From: Meloidogyne chitwoodi
Taxonomy: Eukaryota > Nematoda > Chromadorea > Rhabditida > Meloidogynidae
Reading direction: 5' to 3'
Assembly: GCA_015183035.1 (NCBI GenBank)
Contig: JACZZP010000004.1
Span: forward strand, 2,542,001-2,606,000
DNA length: 64,000 bases
Position numbers and translations under genes: made by a program. The notes under the pieces are model-generated. The model ran no database searches. It saw nothing but the letters and a program-made list of their open reading frames with translations, and was not told the DNA's origin. Shown one piece after another: positions 62,696 through 64,000 of this stretch. Position 1 is the first letter of the stretch; every line of letters begins with the position of its first letter.

Positions 62696-64000
62696 CAATG
62701 AATCAGAAGATTTTAATTAGAAAATCCTTTTAGATATTAAAAAAAATCTTGTTAAACAATGTATTTTTTTCTAATTTTCTGGTCATACTAAAATTTGAAT
62801 ATTATGAATATAATTTTGAATTAAGAGCTGAAAAGCTCAACTTTTTGTCTTTTAAATTTTGTATTTTTTTCATTTTATATTCATTAATGTTACTTTTTTC
62901 AATTTTTTTACGACACATTATGTACAAGGGCTACAAATGATGTTTTACCAAAATCAAGAATTCTTCAAGTTTTCTTTTAACTTTATTTTCTTTACGTTTA
63001 TTATTTTGTTTTACAGAGAATTTTCTGATATGAGCACTTGATGTTCTAATTTATTTCGATTTTCTAACGAAGAAGCACACTTGAATGGACATGGCTAAAA
63101 ATGGTGTTTTACAAAAATCTACAATTGGTCGAGGTTTGCTATTTTTGCAACAAAATAACCCCTAGTAAAGTACAAACCTTTTCTGTCTCATTTTGTGAAA
63201 AAAGTTCTCATGCGCAATTTCTTTTATATCTCATATTTTTTTGATCATTCCGCTTTAAATGAAAGTAAAAGAAGGAAGGAATCAATTTAAAAGGGTTTCT
63301 TAAAAGGTTTTTCTTCTTTTCAATTCCTGTTCTCTCTAATAAAAAAAATTTTTGTCATTACTTTTAAATTAAAAATTTATATTACATTTTTATAACAATT
63401 TTTCTTTTATTTAATCCAAATTCTTCGTCATCTTTTTTCTCTTTTTTTAGTTTTTATTAAATATTTTTTGGGGTCCCATTCAAGGTTATATTATTTAATT
63501 ATAATTTTGTTTTCACGCCCATAAAAAAAAATTATTTAAAAGTTGGAGGAGTCAAATTAAATTTCACATTTTACTGTGTCTACTAATTTCTTACTCATCA
63601 TTTTGTCATTCTTACTAGATACTATTTTTATTTTAAATTTTTTATTTTTATAAAACTTTTATTAGAAGATTGGAACATTAAATAAATGAAAAAACTTTTT
63701 TGGCCAGATATTAACTTTATGTTTTAATTTTTAAAATAAGTTTTTTCTTTCAAGATTCCTTCCTCTTTTTTTCTACTTTTATTCAGTCAAAAGTTGGCTG
63801 CTTCTTTTTTCTACTTTTATCAAGACAAACATGCGCAAGCAGCTTTTTTTTAATGAAATACTGGCAAAAAGGCTTAAGGCTTCATTGTTTAATTTTTCCT
63901 TTTTTTCTCTTTTCTACGATTATTTAAATTTTAACCTTCTAATCTAATTTTTTTATGTTTATTTATTTTTTTTTAATTAAGCCTAAAAATTAGGCGCTGA
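62696..64000. other. 3' flank of unc-3 and intergenic DNA
   Basis: Very AT-rich; open frames are Phe/Leu-rich low complexity. No supported gene to the end of the window. Confidence 0.5.

Noticed and set aside
1..64000. CRISPR arrays, bacterial operons, toxin-antitoxin or phage genes
   Set aside because: None seen; the spliced, AT-rich, metazoan gene content makes them unlikely.

Overview
The window is nuclear DNA of a nematode, very AT-rich, with short introns (mostly 40-150 bases, GT...TTTNAG) packed with homopolymer runs. The best organism clue is a one-peptide FMRFamide-like precursor ending in KNNKFEFIRF-Gly-Arg (50194-50768). As I recall, this FLP-12 variant is typical of plant-parasitic tylenchid nematodes. 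With the base composition it points to a root-knot nematode (Meloidogyne) or a close relative. That assignment is inference; no rRNA or mitochondrial marker is present. Exon joins were read by eye, so the outer limits of genes are firmer than each splice site.

Layout. 1-16064 (-): a giant extracellular adhesion receptor of the MUA-3/MUP-4 type (signal peptide, LDL-A module, EGF repeats, vWFA domain, more EGF repeats), with its C-terminus beyond the window. 17729-18959 (-): metaxin-2. 19121-21452 (-): DDX51/Dbp6-type DEAD-box helicase. 21979-23599 (+), divergent from it: a JADE-like protein without PHD fingers. 23600-26761: gene-free. 26762-32040 (-): a TRIM-NHL protein. 32735-35514 (-): dual-oxidase maturation factor, with a 557-bp transposon-like element in an intron. 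37876-38427 (+): unrecognised gene with a TATA box. 38894-41499 (+): unrecognised Ser/Asn-rich protein. 41919-43821 (-): SPOP. 45954-48483 (-): UNC-47 vesicular GABA transporter. 49014-49245 (+): 58-residue membrane micro-protein with a TATA box. 50194-50768 (+): flp-12. 51116-52580 (-): Lunapark. 52846-54022 (-): mitochondrial ribosomal protein L4. 54525-55175 (-): GC-rich exon-like islands of uncertain status. 55715-57318 (+): short-chain dehydrogenase. 59066-62695 (+): UNC-3 (COE/EBF transcription factor).

The genes do not form an operon or one pathway. They are a normal mix: muscle-epidermis attachment (MUA-3), mitochondrial import and translation (metaxin-2, MRPL4), ribosome biogenesis (DDX51), cuticle oxidase maturation (DOXA), ER shape (Lunapark), protein turnover (SPOP, TRIM-NHL) and neuronal function (UNC-47, FLP-12, UNC-3).

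The most notable non-routine signals are: (1) an alternative first exon with its own signal peptide inside the adhesion-receptor gene, in splice phase with the downstream EGF exons; (2) an inverted-repeat element with 104-bp ends and a perfect 9-bp target duplication; (3) a JADE-like protein lacking PHD fingers; (4) the same TATATAAAAG box about 160-170 bp before two small unrecognised genes; (5) several degenerate tRNA-like elements in introns; and (6) GC-rich exon-like islands in AT-rich DNA. I found no clearly new biological system.
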